The notes under the pieces were generated by a model, which was not told where the DNA came from, made no database searches, and saw only the letters and a program-made list of their open reading frames with translations. Positions 19,101 through 27,481 of a stretch of DNA of 64,000 nt are shown in pieces. Position 1 is the first letter of the stretch; the number at the start of each line of letters is the position of its first letter. Location of the stretch: NCBI RefSeq assembly GCF_030646165.1, contig NZ_JAUTDO010000001.1:62001-126000 (forward strand), read 5' to 3'. The position numbers and the translations under genes are program-made. Source of the stretch: Conexibacter sp. CPCC 206217. Its GTDB lineage: Bacteria; Actinomycetota; Thermoleophilia; Solirubrobacterales; Solirubrobacteraceae.

Positions 19101-21137
19101 CACGCTGCCGTTCGAGCCGCTGTCGGCGCCGAGCCGGAAGACCCGTGCGTTGGCGGAGGGCGGCGCGATCGCACCGGTGGTGTCGGACTGGGAGACCAGC
19201 TCGCCGTCGACGTACAGCTGGACCTGCGTGCCGGTCCACACGCCGACGGCGTCATACCAGCGGTTGCGCTCGGCGGGAACGGTGGCCCGTGCGGCACCGC
19301 CGGCCGTGTTGAAGTTGAAGCTGAGGTCCGCGCCGCGGATGTTGATCGAGAAGCCGCCGCTCTCCACGTTCGAGCAGAGGTTCTGGTTGGTGTCTCCCAG
19401 CGGCAGGACGCCGTCGAAGCTCACGAGGCACTCGACCGTCATGCCGGCGGCGAGCCTGTCGTACTGGCCCTCCAGCGAGTAGCCGTAGGAGTCGGCGATC
19501 CCGTTGAAGTGCGCCACCGGACGTCCCAGCAGGGCGTCGGTGTCGATCGCCGGCGCGCCGCTGACCTGCGCCGGCACGTCGCGCGCGTGGTCGGCGGCCG
19601 TGCCGTCGGCGAAGTCGACGTCGAGCACGTCGGCCCTGGGGGCCTCCACCGCGACGGGCGCGTTCTTGCGCGCGTCGTCGTAGAGCGCCTTGGTCTGCTC
19701 GGCCGTGACGGGGAACGAGTAGACGCGGGCCAGCGTCACGCTGGCTCTGGCGTAGAACTGGGCGGTTCTGTTGGTGCCGCTGTCGGCGCCGAGCTGGAAG
19801 TAGCGCGAGTTCTCCTTGGGGGGAGAGAGGTCGCCGGTGGCCTCGGCTTCGCCGGCGAGCTGTCCGTCGACGTACAGCTGGATCTTCTCGCCGTCCCAGA
19901 CGGCGACGACGTGATACCAGGTGTCCTTCTGGGCGGTGATCGCCGCACGGGCTGTGGCAGTCGTCGTGTTGAAGTTGAAGGTGAGCTGATCGCCACGGAG
20001 GTTGATCGCGAAGCCGCCGCTCTCGACGTTGGAGCAGACGTTGCGGTTGTCGCTGCCGCTCGGCAGATCGCCGTCGTAGCGGAAGTAACACTCGACCGTC
20101 AGACCTCTGGTCAGCGACGTGTAATCGAGCGGATATCCGTAGGAGTCTCTTCTACCATCGAAGCTGGCGTAGTTGCGGCCGAGACTCTCCTCAGAAAGGA
20201 TCGCGGGGGCGCCGAACACAAGACTCGGCGCCGCGTTCGCGACGTGATCAACCGCCGTGCCGTCAGCGAAGTCGACATCCAGCACGTCGGCTCTGGGGGT
20301 TCCCACGTCGCCGGGATCGCCGGGATCGTCAGGGTCGCCGGGAGTGCCGGGGTCGTCAGGATCGGCGGGCGCGTTCTTGCGCGCGTCGTCGTAGAGCGCC
20401 TTGGTCTGCTCGGCCGTGACCGGGAACGAGTAGACGCGGGCCAGCGTCACGCTGGCTCTGGCGTACGACTGAGCGGTTCTGTTGGTGCCGCTGTCGGCGC
20501 CGAGCTGGAAGTAGCGCGAGTTCTCCTTGGGCGGGGCGAGCTCGCCGGCCGCGGTCTCGCCGGCGAGCTGTCCGTCGACGTACAGCTGGATCTTCTCGCC
20601 GTCCCAGACGGCGACGACGTGATACCAGGTGTCCTTCTGGGCGGTGATCGCCGCACGGGCTGTGGCAGTCGTCGTGTTGAAGTTGAAGGTGAGCTGATCG
20701 CCACGGAGGTTGATCGCGAAGCCGCCGCTCTCGACGTTGGAGCAGACGTTGCGGTTGTCGCTGCCGCTCGGCAGATCGCCGTCGTAGCGGAAGTAACACT
20801 CGACCGTCAGACCTCTGGTCAGCGACGTGTAATCGAGCGGATATCCGTAGGAGTCTCTTCTACCATCGAAGCTGGCGTAGTTGCGGCCGAGACTCTCCTC
20901 AGAAAGGATCGCGGGGGCGCCGAACACAAGACTCGGCGCCGCGTTCGCGACGTGATCAACCGCCGTGCCGTCAGCAAAGTCGACATCCAGCACGTCGGCC
21001 ACCGGGAGCGGTACGTCCTCCGCGTGGGAGGGAGCGGCGCCGAAGGCGAGCAGGCCGACGAACAGGGTGCAGGCGAGCAGCATGCTGGCCAAGAGCCTGC
21101 GCAGCGAATGTCGATTCGAAGGGATCGAAGGGTTCAC
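16173..21137 (-). CDS. Very large secreted protein: three LamG-like domains, metallophosphoesterase, Ig-like C-terminus
   Basis: 1654 residues from a GTG. A signal peptide (about 1-40) ends near 'PSHA'. LamG-like (concanavalin fold) domains occupy about 46-257, 282-494 and 502-710; the first two are nearly identical, the third diverged. After a linking beta region comes a calcineurin-type phosphoesterase at about 985-1290 with 'AHFSDPQF', 'NTGDII', 'LPGNHDNRAG', 'LTHSY' and 'LSGHEHG', the full metal-binding set. A HYR/DUF5011-like Ig domain (about 1410-1495), a Pro/Thr/Asp-rich spacer and a second Ig-like domain end the protein. It is probably an extracellular, polysaccharide- or wall-associated phosphoesterase. 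No LPxTG anchor is visible. AGA is a common Arg codon. Confidence 0.88.
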   Translation of the reverse strand: MNPSIPSNRHSLRRLLASMLLACTLFVGLLAFGAAPSHAEDVPLPVADVLDVDFADGTAVDHVANAAPSLVFGAPAILSEESLGRNYASFDGRRDSYGYPLDYTSLTRGLTVECYFRYDGDLPSGSDNRNVCSNVESGGFAINLRGDQLTFNFNTTTATARAAITAQKDTWYHVVAVWDGEKIQLYVDGQLAGETAAGELAPPKENSRYFQLGADSGTNRTAQSYARASVTLARVYSFPVTAEQTKALYDDARKNAPADPDDPGTPGDPDDPGDPGDVGTPRADVLDVDFADGTAVDHVANAAPSLVFGAPAILSEESLGRNYASFDGRRDSYGYPLDYTSLTRGLTVECYFRYDGDLPSGSDNRNVCSNVESGGFAINLRGDQLTFNFNTTTATARAAITAQKDTWYHVVAVWDGEKIQLYVDGQLAGEAEATGDLSPPKENSRYFQLGADSGTNRTAQFYARASVTLARVYSFPVTAEQTKALYDDARKNAPVAVEAPRADVLDVDFADGTAADHARDVPAQVSGAPAIDTDALLGRPVAHFNGIADSYGYSLEGQYDRLAAGMTVECLVSFDGVLPLGDTNQNLCSNVESGGFSINIRGADLSFNFNTAGGAARATVPAERNRWYDAVGVWTGTQVQLYVDGELVSQSDTTGAIAPPSANARVFRLGADSGSNGSVQFYAHSRVSLARIFSSALDAGQIRALYADAMRDSRKDEQPALLSTRPAADENVTSSVELRAVFSNPELLLGQPRFLLDGEPVEPGAAIGPGMQFGRHTLTVQTETVFGVPFSQDVRFTTGNIPLLGIGRVEQARGLTRLLASADNPSGNQVFTTFTGADVAPGEGVVQGVVDAIPATLSFDYAEGSDLSSAFGPGRDNALASPATGSALPFQRFAIAADAERVSGTQIVWTGYADPARLVTLYAWNDASGAWERLADTRGASDAPVTLSAPASADEVVGGAIQVLVVGEDPFADDLNAPVRDAFEDPDDYDFSIAHFSDPQFVPRGVVQSENAAVQDAWRNAYTSVTDWIGENARERKIAFAFNTGDIINDWAAGATNETLARKEFTFASEAQKRLDDAGVPNNVLPGNHDNRAGKDNGAGSVYNDFFGPDRYEALSELPSWKQENASYDPWREGENDNSYVLFTTGGLDFVAVMLGYDVTQEEADWASGVLDQYADRNAIVLTHSYNGPSTRIDGRRGNFSHDGSRVYNRVVSPHRNVFLVLSGHEHGVSINVRKNAGTPRHDVVELLADYQGYNIESNEVGLADVLGDHVKLRMGSSYLRLLQFDVARSEMSVDTYSPMLDDFGNTEHDPGRRFNGHEDDFKLPIQLETRRTSFSTSLVGLIAPSETVIGEQVAPSGAMASVEWPGLTDGEAYAWYFTSRDTKRDAAGTGVRAFGGVFFATPAGTDLTPPVITVPALPTVLPVGGAFDPLDGVDVRDDVDGDLRSTTQVIGTVDSSVPGVYTIAYVVEDANGNRSVASRAVIVRADEETEPTPPDEPTPSDEPTRPSPDPGQMTPDPGASPPVAPGTPPATPDAQPMAPTGEGIAPAKRSKSRITVGKVESVPVGTRATLKVRVSGATASRPTGTVSVESGKRVLVKKVRVGRNGLVTVRLPRLNPGRYVIRVRYHGDARHAAARSKAITVVVKKAMKSARRH
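19655..20290. repeat. LamG tandem repeat, copy 2 (636 bp)
   Basis: Coding repeat within the large secreted protein gene. It matches 20366-20998 base for base over most of its length; the offset changes from 711 to 708 bp because this copy is one codon longer (around 19845). Only a handful of substitutions are visible, most of them close to that indel, and one G/A difference near the upper end. The high identity of synonymous sites points to a recent duplication or ongoing gene conversion. Confidence 0.93.
20366..20998. repeat. LamG tandem repeat, copy 1 (633 bp)
   Basis: Partner of the repeat at 19655-20290, separated from it by about 75 bp coding for an Asp/Pro/Gly linker made of 'DPDDPG' type units. 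Encodes the first LamG-like domain after the signal peptide. Recombination between the copies would remove exactly one domain in frame. Confidence 0.93.
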
Positions 21138-21390
21138 GAGGGTCTTTCATGCGGGAGTACGATCGGAGAGCGCGGACCGCGAGAGGTGAAATACGTACGC
21201 ACAGCGCGGTTTCGCGGTGTGCAGTGACGCTATTACCGAATCCTCAGGGTGGGGTTGCCGCCGTGTGAACTGGGATCGGTGGCGGCCGGGACTTACGTGT
21301 CGACGCGTCCTGCTGAAATCAGTGAGCCGAACCGTGAGCTTCCCGTCGCTCGGCCACGCGGGCCGGACCGATCGCCATCTCGTGTGTGCG

Positions 21391-22896
21391 TCACCAGGTC
21401 GCAGGCTCCAGCGCGTGGTAGGGATGGGCGCGCTGATAGACGGCCGCGATCCGCAGCGCGAGCGAGTCGGTCAGAGGGCGGGTCGCGATCTGCATGCCGA
21501 CCGGCAGCCCGGTGGCGGGCGAACGACCGGCGGGAACGGCCGCCACGGGCGTTCCCGCGACGCTCAGCGGTGAGCGCAGCGACGCACCGACGGCAGGCAT
21601 CTCAGCGGCCTGCGGCGAGGGGCGCGGCGGCGGCTCGCAGGAGAGCGTCGGCAATGCGAGCGCGTCGAGGCGGTGTCGGTCGAACAGGACGCGATAGGCC
21701 GCGCGCAGCATGCGCGCCTCGCGCCGTGTCCGCCGCGTTTGCTGGGACCCGATCCGCAGGCCCGCCGCGCTCTCGAGCAGCGCGCGCGTGCTCGGCAGGT
21801 AGTCCTGCGCACGCGAGGGCCACCAGCGCCGGTGGTGTTCGAGCAGCTCGGCGAGCACGAGCAGCTCGCCGATCGGCCGTGGACCGGTGCCGCGTTGTGA
21901 CGGCGGCGTGACGCTGACGAGACGCGCGCCGAGCGCGGCCAGCTCACCCGTGAAGCGCGTCCACACGACGCCGATCCCGGGTGCGACGGCTCCGAGCCAG
22001 GTGTCCGTCGGCAGCCCGATCCGGATCCCCGCAAGAGGGCGCCCGGACGCGCGCGGGCCTGGGCCGGCCCCGAGCGCGTCCAGCGGACGATCGCGCACGG
22101 CCGCGTCCGAGCAGGCGCGGAGCGGGTCGGCGGCGAGCGCCCATCCGTCGGCTGCGACCGCCGCGAAGAGCGTCGCGACGTCCTCGATCGAGCGCGCCAT
22201 CGGCCCGACCTGGTCGAGTGCCCGCGCGAGCGGGAGCACGCCGCGGCGGCTGATCCGCGCGAACGACGGTCGCAGCGCCGAGACCCCGTTCATCGCGGCC
22301 GGATTGCGGACGCTGCCGCCGGTGTCGGTGCCCAGCGCTGCGCTCACCAGCCGCGCGGCGAGTGCGACGGCGCCGCCGCCGCTGGATCCACCGGCGGCGA
22401 CCCGCGGATTCCACGGGTTCGCCGTCTGCGGAGTGATGCTGCCGACGGCGAGCTCATGCGTCTGCGTGTGCCCGACCAGGACGGCTCCCTGCCCGGCGAG
22501 CTGCGCCCAGACCGCGCTGTCGCGCCGGGCGACGTTGCCGCTCAGCACGCGACTGCTCCCGGTCAAGGGCAGACCACTTGCTGCGATCACGTCCTTCAGC
22601 GCGACCGGGATGCCGCACAGCGCGGGCGCATCGGCGCGCTCCCGCGCCAGCCGGCGATCGGCCACGGCGGCAGCTCGCATCGCAACCTCCTCGTGGATCG
22701 CCGTGAAGGCGTTGAGATGCGGGTCCTCGCGCCCGATCCGCGCGAGCGTCGCCGCGGTCAGCTCGGCGCTGGAGAGCGCACGCCCGTGCAGCAGCAGGGC
22801 CAGCTCGCGCAGGCCGGCCCGCGCCAGCTCGTCGGGCGGCTGGCGCGGCTGCACCGGCCGGGGCTCGCGATCCGGCATCCGGCGCGCGTCCGGCAC
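21391..22896 (-). CDS. Amidase signature family hydrolase
   Basis: 501 residues. The Ser-cisSer-Lys machinery is complete: Lys in 'IPVALKDVI', the Gly/Ser-rich 'AAGGSSGGGAVALAA' and 'ALGTDTGGSVRNPA' with the nucleophilic Ser. Length suits AtzF/GatA-like amidases that hydrolyse allophanate, malonamates or other linear amides. A GTG 6 nt after the upstream stop begins the frame; an in-frame ATG six codons later is possible. Last gene of the LacI-led operon, where it could open the linear amide left after ring opening by the hydantoinase. Confidence 0.88.
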   Translation of the reverse strand: MPDARRMPDREPRPVQPRQPPDELARAGLRELALLLHGRALSSAELTAATLARIGREDPHLNAFTAIHEEVAMRAAAVADRRLARERADAPALCGIPVALKDVIAASGLPLTGSSRVLSGNVARRDSAVWAQLAGQGAVLVGHTQTHELAVGSITPQTANPWNPRVAAGGSSGGGAVALAARLVSAALGTDTGGSVRNPAAMNGVSALRPSFARISRRGVLPLARALDQVGPMARSIEDVATLFAAVAADGWALAADPLRACSDAAVRDRPLDALGAGPGPRASGRPLAGIRIGLPTDTWLGAVAPGIGVVWTRFTGELAALGARLVSVTPPSQRGTGPRPIGELLVLAELLEHHRRWWPSRAQDYLPSTRALLESAAGLRIGSQQTRRTRREARMLRAAYRVLFDRHRLDALALPTLSCEPPPRPSPQAAEMPAVGASLRSPLSVAGTPVAAVPAGRSPATGLPVGMQIATRPLTDSLALRIAAVYQRAHPYHALEPATW

Positions 22897-22902
22897 CTGA
22901 CG

Positions 22903-23487
22903 CTACGCGTGCTCGGGACCGCCGACCTCGGCGGCGAATGCCGCCAGCCGCGCATGCGGTCGCCCGCCGGTCGCCGCGGCGACGGCGATCAGCAGCTCGT
23001 CGGCGCGCGGCGCGTCACCGACACGCACCTCGAAGGTGCTGTGGTGCGAGCGAACGGTGTGGTCGTGGACGTGCTTGAGCGGGATGTCGACAGTCGCCCC
23101 CGCGGCGGCGCGCTTCTCGGTCGACGGCAGCAGCGAGGTCGCCCCGGCCGCGGCGCGGATCGGGTTGCCGAAGGTGAGGTTGTGCAGGATCGCGGAGACG
23201 TGCTCGACCTCGCCGTCGAGCCCGGCGATCCCCGCCTTGCCGAACGCTTCGGCGGGGTCACCGGCGAGCAGCTCGCGCAATCGCCCACCAAGCTGTTCGC
23301 CCAGCAGCGCGCAGTAGGCGTCGATCAGCGGCTCGAGCCGCTCGACGTAGACGCCGGCGTACGGGTTGGCGACGACGGCGATCGCCGCGACGACGCGCAA
23401 CGGCGGTGTCACCGCGCGGCCTGCCTCGAAGCGGATCTCTTCGGTCGCGGTCGTCAACTTGCGGATCTGCGGCACGGGGGTCGTCAT
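22903..23487 (-). CDS. AA_synth (DUF1185) family protein
   Basis: 194 residues beginning 'MTTPVPQIRKLTT' with GAGGAGG just before the ATG. 'ANPYAGVYVERLEPLID' and 'DIPLKHVHDHTVRSHH' are characteristic of the 'amino acid synthesis' family, whose name derives from weak genetic evidence; the biochemical role is unknown and members recur beside amidohydrolase and ring-cleavage genes. The conserved His cluster could bind metal. Its start overlaps the ribokinase stop (ATGA). Confidence 0.85.
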   Translation of the reverse strand: MTTPVPQIRKLTTATEEIRFEAGRAVTPPLRVVAAIAVVANPYAGVYVERLEPLIDAYCALLGEQLGGRLRELLAGDPAEAFGKAGIAGLDGEVEHVSAILHNLTFGNPIRAAAGATSLLPSTEKRAAAGATVDIPLKHVHDHTVRSHHSTFEVRVGDAPRADELLIAVAAATGGRPHARLAAFAAEVGGPEHA

Positions 23488-24518
23488 CGTCCTCCTCGCT
23501 GCTGCGGCGCGGCGACGCCGTCGCGCCCCAGCGCGGCGGCCCCGCCGTCGGGATGGGGCGCCGGGGCTCCGGCGTCGGGATGCGGCGCGACCTCCGTCGC
23601 ACCGGGGAAACTCGGGCTGGCGCCGCGGCGCAGGGTCGAGCGCGCTGCGCACGCCGCCGCCCAGCGGACGGCCTCCAGCAGCTCGGCGCCGCGCGCGAGC
23701 GCATCCGCCAAAGCGCCGGCGAACGCGTCGCCTGCGCCGGTCGTGTCGAGCGGCTCGACGGCGACCGGCGCGACGTGCTCGATCGCGCCACGCCGCACGA
23801 CGAGCGCGCCGTCGCCACCGAGCGTCACGACGACATCGGCGTCGAGCCCCAGCGCCGCGACCTGCGCGGCGACCTGCGCCCGTGTCGCCGCCGGCTGCGC
23901 GCCGGCCAGCGCGGCCAGCTCGACGCGGTTGGGCACGAGCACGTCGACGCCGGCCAGCAGCTCGCGCGGCAGCGGCGCGGCCGGCGCCGGGTTCAGCACG
24001 ACGGTCCCGGCGGCCAGCTCGACCGCCCGCGCGACGGCGCCGAGGGGAATCTCCAGCTGCACCAGCGCGACGGCGGCCCCGCGCAGCAGCGGCGCGGCGT
24101 CGTCGACGTCGGCGGCGTCGAGCGCGCCGTTGGCGCCGGCCGCGACGACGATCTGGTTCTCGCCGCCGCGCGCCACGACGACGGTCGCGGCACCGGTCGG
24201 CAGCGGTGCGGTGGTGACGGCCGCGGTGTCGACCCGCTCGGCCGCCAGCTCGCCGAGCGCCGCGACGCCCGCGTCGTCGGCGCCGACGCGCGCGACGAGC
24301 GCGACCGGCCGCCCGAGCCGCGCCGCGGCGACCGCCTGGTTGGCGCCCTTGCCGCCGAGGTGCTGCTCGACGCTCTCGCTGAGGACCGTCTCTCCGGGCA
24401 CCGGCAGATGGTCGACCGCGTACGAGGTGTCGCGGTTGACGCTGCCGACGACGACGACCGCGCCGGCGGCCGCGCCCGAGCCTGCCGCGTCAGCCACGGC
24501 TGATCGCCTCGCGCGCAC
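23484..24518 (-). CDS. rbsK: PfkB-family sugar kinase, ribokinase-like
   Basis: 344 residues. 'NRDTSYAVDHLPVPGET' and 'LGGKGANQAVAAARLG' form the PfkB N-terminal signature; 'DTTGAGDAFAGALADALARG' the C-terminal one with the catalytic Asp and anion hole. Closest to ribokinases, so it would phosphorylate a pentose or similar sugar released in the cytoplasm. The C-terminal 35 residues are Gly/Ala/Pro-rich and unusual. GTG at 24518 is preceded by AGGAG at 7 nt; a GTG at 24497 is an alternative. Confidence 0.88.
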   Translation of the reverse strand: MRARRSAVADAAGSGAAAGAVVVVGSVNRDTSYAVDHLPVPGETVLSESVEQHLGGKGANQAVAAARLGRPVALVARVGADDAGVAALGELAAERVDTAAVTTAPLPTGAATVVVARGGENQIVVAAGANGALDAADVDDAAPLLRGAAVALVQLEIPLGAVARAVELAAGTVVLNPAPAAPLPRELLAGVDVLVPNRVELAALAGAQPAATRAQVAAQVAALGLDADVVVTLGGDGALVVRRGAIEHVAPVAVEPLDTTGAGDAFAGALADALARGAELLEAVRWAAACAARSTLRRGASPSFPGATEVAPHPDAGAPAPHPDGGAAALGRDGVAAPQQRGGR

Positions 24519-25281
24519 GCCGGTACTCCTCCACGACGACCTCGTTGAGCTCCGCGACCGACGTCTCGTGCGCGCGTCTGTCGAGTGTGATGGAACCGTT
24601 CTGCAACAGTTTGACCTCGTCGCAGATCTCGAGCACCTGCGCGTAGTTGTGGGCGATCATCACGATCGCGACCTCGCGCCGGTCGCGGATGCGACGGATC
24701 AGGTCGAGGATCATCGCGCCCTCCTTCGCGCCCATCGCCGCCAGCGGCTCGTCGAGCAGCAGGATCCGCGACTCGGCGCCGACCGCGCGGGCCACCGCGA
24801 TCGCCTGTCGCTGGCCGCCGGACAGCTGACCCGTGGGCGTATGGACGGAGGGGATCGAGACGCCGATCTCGTCGAGCCGCCGCTCGGCCTCGCGCGCCAT
24901 GCGGCGGTCGTCCAGCCATGGCAGGGGGCGGCGCCGCAGCTCGCGGTTGAGGAAGAGGTTGCGATAGACCGGCAGCGAGTCGATCAGCGCAAGGTCCTGG
25001 TAGACGGTGTTGATGCCGAGCGACTGCGCGTGCACGACCGACTGCAGCGCGACCTGCTCGCCGTCGATCACGATCCTGCCGGCGTCCGGCTTGAGGAAGC
25101 CCGAGATGATCTTGACGAGCGTCGACTTGCCGGCTCCGTTGTCGCCGAGCAGCCCGACGACCTCCCCGCGACGAACGGACAGCGAGACGTCCCCGAGCGC
25201 GCGCACCGGGCCGTAGCGCTTGGCGATGTGCTCGACGCGCAGCGCGTCGACGACCCGTCCGTCGTGCTCCACGGCGCTCAT
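24490..25281 (-). CDS. Sugar ABC transporter ATP-binding protein (single-domain RbsA-like)
   Basis: 263 residues with Walker A 'GDNGAGKST', a Q-loop 'NTVYQDLALID', signature 'LSGGQRQAIAVARAV' and Walker B 'LLLDEP'. The 'HNYAQVLEICDEVKLLQNG' end is typical of the FrcA/XylG single-cassette ATPases of ribose/fructose/xylose importers, in contrast to RbsA's two fused cassettes. The ATG overlaps the permease stop. Confidence 0.92.
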   Translation of the reverse strand: MSAVEHDGRVVDALRVEHIAKRYGPVRALGDVSLSVRRGEVVGLLGDNGAGKSTLVKIISGFLKPDAGRIVIDGEQVALQSVVHAQSLGINTVYQDLALIDSLPVYRNLFLNRELRRRPLPWLDDRRMAREAERRLDEIGVSIPSVHTPTGQLSGGQRQAIAVARAVGAESRILLLDEPLAAMGAKEGAMILDLIRRIRDRREVAIVMIAHNYAQVLEICDEVKLLQNGSITLDRRAHETSVAELNEVVVEEYRRAREAISRG

Positions 25282-26303
25282 CGGAACCCTCTCCGCAGCC
25301 GCCCGATCCCGACCGTCAGGATCATCGCGACGATGATCGCGACACCGACGATCAGGTCGAAGGCGAAGGCGTTGACGCCTGCGAGCGTGAAGCCGTCGCG
25401 CAGGACGCCGAGGAAGACCGCGCCGACGAACGACCCGATCACGGTGCCGGAGCCGCCGGTCAGCAGCGTGCCGCCGATCACGATCGCGGAGATCGCCTGG
25501 AAGGTCAGCGTCGGACCGCCCGCGAGCGGGTCGATCGAGGTCACGCGAACCGCCTCCAGAATGCCCGCGAAGCCGGCGAACGCCGAGGCGAGCATGAAGG
25601 CGCGGATCTTGACCCAGCGCACCTTGATGCCCGCCTCGGAGGCGCCGAGCATGTTGCCGCCGGTCGCGATCGTGTGGCTGCCGGCGCGCGTCTTCGTCAG
25701 CACGAGCTGCAGCACGACCATGAAGCCGACCGCCCACAGCAGCGCCGCGTAGGTGCCCCCGCCCATCACTCTCGCGAACGTCCCCTCGCCCGGCGTCGTC
25801 TTCGGCGTGCCGTCGGAGATGACGAGGTTGAGGCCGTTGAGCAGGAAGAAGGTGCCCAGCGTGACGATGAACGAGGAGATCCCGATCACGGTCGTGACGA
25901 GGCCGTTGAGCAGCCCGACGAGGCAGCAGGCGAGCACGCCCACGACGACGGCGAGCACGAGTGGCAGCCCGGCGTCGTGGGCGTAGTAGAAGATCAGCGG
26001 CGAGAACGCGAACGTCTGGCCGAGCGAGAGGTCCATCTCGCCGGAGACCATCAGCAGCGTGGCGCCGACGGCGATGATCGCGGTCGCGGCCACGAACGAC
26101 GCGAGCGTGCCGAAGTTGCCGCTCGTGCCGAAGTCGACGGCGGTGTTGAGGAAGTAGACGCCCAGCAGGATCGTGACCGCGACGATCGGCATCTCCGGCC
26201 GGCGGCCGAGCAGCTCGACCGCCCTGCGCTTGAGCGTCGCGCCGCCCGCGGCACCGGTGGACCCGGTGCCGCGCTCGGCGGCGATCGGCGCGTTCGCGTT
26301 CAT
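25278..26303 (-). CDS. Sugar ABC transporter permease (RbsC/FrcC-like)
   Basis: 341 residues, about nine hydrophobic helices. 'GEMDLSLGQTFAFSPLIFY' and 'GGNMLGASEAGI' with 'VIGGTLLTGGSGTVIGSFVG' are the conserved blocks of the BPD_transp_2 family, which imports ribose, xylose, allose, autoinducer-2 and nucleosides. Start and stop both overlap the neighbours by ATGA, so stoichiometric production with the binding protein and the ATPase is likely. Confidence 0.92.
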   Translation of the reverse strand: MNANAPIAAERGTGSTGAAGGATLKRRAVELLGRRPEMPIVAVTILLGVYFLNTAVDFGTSGNFGTLASFVAATAIIAVGATLLMVSGEMDLSLGQTFAFSPLIFYYAHDAGLPLVLAVVVGVLACCLVGLLNGLVTTVIGISSFIVTLGTFFLLNGLNLVISDGTPKTTPGEGTFARVMGGGTYAALLWAVGFMVVLQLVLTKTRAGSHTIATGGNMLGASEAGIKVRWVKIRAFMLASAFAGFAGILEAVRVTSIDPLAGGPTLTFQAISAIVIGGTLLTGGSGTVIGSFVGAVFLGVLRDGFTLAGVNAFAFDLIVGVAIIVAMILTVGIGRLRRGFR

Positions 26304-27388
26304 GACGGGGAGATCACCTTCTGCTGTCTGGTCGTCGCGAGGAAGCGCGACGGGTTGTCGATGTAGGCGGCGACGTCGGCTCTGGTCACCACCTTGTTGG
26401 CGAGGTTCATGTCGGCCGGGCCCGTCTGGCCGCCGGAGATCTTCGTCAGGAACAGCGAGACGATCGGATAGAAGCCCTGCAGGTACTGCTGCTCGTCGAT
26501 CGTGAAGTCGAGCGAGCCGTCGGCGACGTACTTGAGCGTCTGTTCCAGCGCGTCGTAGCCGCCGCCGGTCATGCCGCTGCTGCGCAGGTCGTTCTTCTTG
26601 ATCACCTGTCCGATCGCCTGCGTCGCGTAGGCGTCGAGGCCGTAGAGCCCCTTGACGCTCTTGTGGCCCTGCCAGTAGGCCTCCACGCGGGAGACCGACT
26701 CGTTGATCGTGAAGCCGCTGGCGGAGAGGGCGACGCCGATGCCGGCCTCTTCGAGCACCTCTCTCGTGCCTCTGATGCGCGGCGTGGCGTACTCGGCGCC
26801 GGGCTGCGCGGCGAACAGGACGACGTCGCCGGAGCCGCCGACGAGGTCGACGATCCGTCTGCCCATTTCGATGCCGGCTGCGTAGTTGTCGGAGCCGACG
26901 TAGGCGAGCCGGTCGCTGTCGGGCGCGTCGGAGCTGAACGCGATCACCGGGATGCCGGCCTTGATGGCCTTCTCGACGGCGCCGTCGAACGCTCTCGGGT
27001 CGACCATCGAGAGGGCGATGCCGTCGGCCTTGGCGGTGATCGCCGCGTTCATCGCGTTGAGCATCTCGCTGACGTCGCCGTTGGCCGAGCCGGTCCACTG
27101 ATAGTCGGAATCGACCATCGCGGCGGCGTCTTGCACGCCGTACTGCGTCGCGGTGAAGAACGAGTTGGTGGTCGCGTGGCAGACGACGACGAATCTCCAG
27201 CGCGGCGTTCTGGGGAAGTTGCCGACGCCGCCGTTGCCGCCGGCGGCGGAGTCGGTGCTGGAGTCCGAGGTCTTGCCGCAGGCGGCGAGCAGCGCCATTG
27301 CGCTGCCGCCCACGCCGGCCGCGGCGGCGCCGCGCACGAGCTGTCGGCGGTTGAGCCGTCTGCTGTCGTCAGGTGTAGGCAGGGACAT
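26300..27388 (-). CDS. Sugar ABC transporter substrate-binding lipoprotein (RbsB-like)
   Basis: 362 residues. A twin-arginine signal 'RRLNRRQLVRG' and lipobox 'LLAAC' (Cys37) indicate Tat export and lipid anchoring. The mature protein is a Peripla_BP_4 (type I) fold: 'ADGIALSMVDPRAFDGAVEK', 'GIPVIAFSSDAPDSDRLAYV', 'VGSDNYAAGIEMGRRI'. The family binds pentoses, hexoses and some sugar-like or nucleoside ligands. GAGAGG is spaced 8 nt from the ATG. A 93-nt gap separates it from hyuB, the widest within this operon. AGA is common among its Arg codons. Confidence 0.92.
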   Translation of the reverse strand: MSLPTPDDSRRLNRRQLVRGAAAAGVGGSAMALLAACGKTSDSSTDSAAGGNGGVGNFPRTPRWRFVVVCHATTNSFFTATQYGVQDAAAMVDSDYQWTGSANGDVSEMLNAMNAAITAKADGIALSMVDPRAFDGAVEKAIKAGIPVIAFSSDAPDSDRLAYVGSDNYAAGIEMGRRIVDLVGGSGDVVLFAAQPGAEYATPRIRGTREVLEEAGIGVALSASGFTINESVSRVEAYWQGHKSVKGLYGLDAYATQAIGQVIKKNDLRSSGMTGGGYDALEQTLKYVADGSLDFTIDEQQYLQGFYPIVSLFLTKISGGQTGPADMNLANKVVTRADVAAYIDNPSRFLATTRQQKVISPS

Positions 27389-27481
27389 GCGATGAACCTC
27401 TCTCTGAAGCGATGTGCGCGTGACGGAGGCGACGCACGATGGTCGGACGGACAGTGCTCGCCGGCGCGCGGCCGGCGCGGG

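Noticed and set aside
17871..21227. Very long plus-strand open frame opposite the LamG/phosphoesterase gene
   Set aside because: Its composition is the mirror of the real minus-strand gene: Arg/Val/Asp-rich without domains. Long antisense frames are expected at this GC content.
22456..25752. Plus-strand open frame of over 1000 codons opposite the amidase-to-permease genes
   Set aside because: No domain or signal; the minus strand has five clear families with coupled starts across the same DNA.
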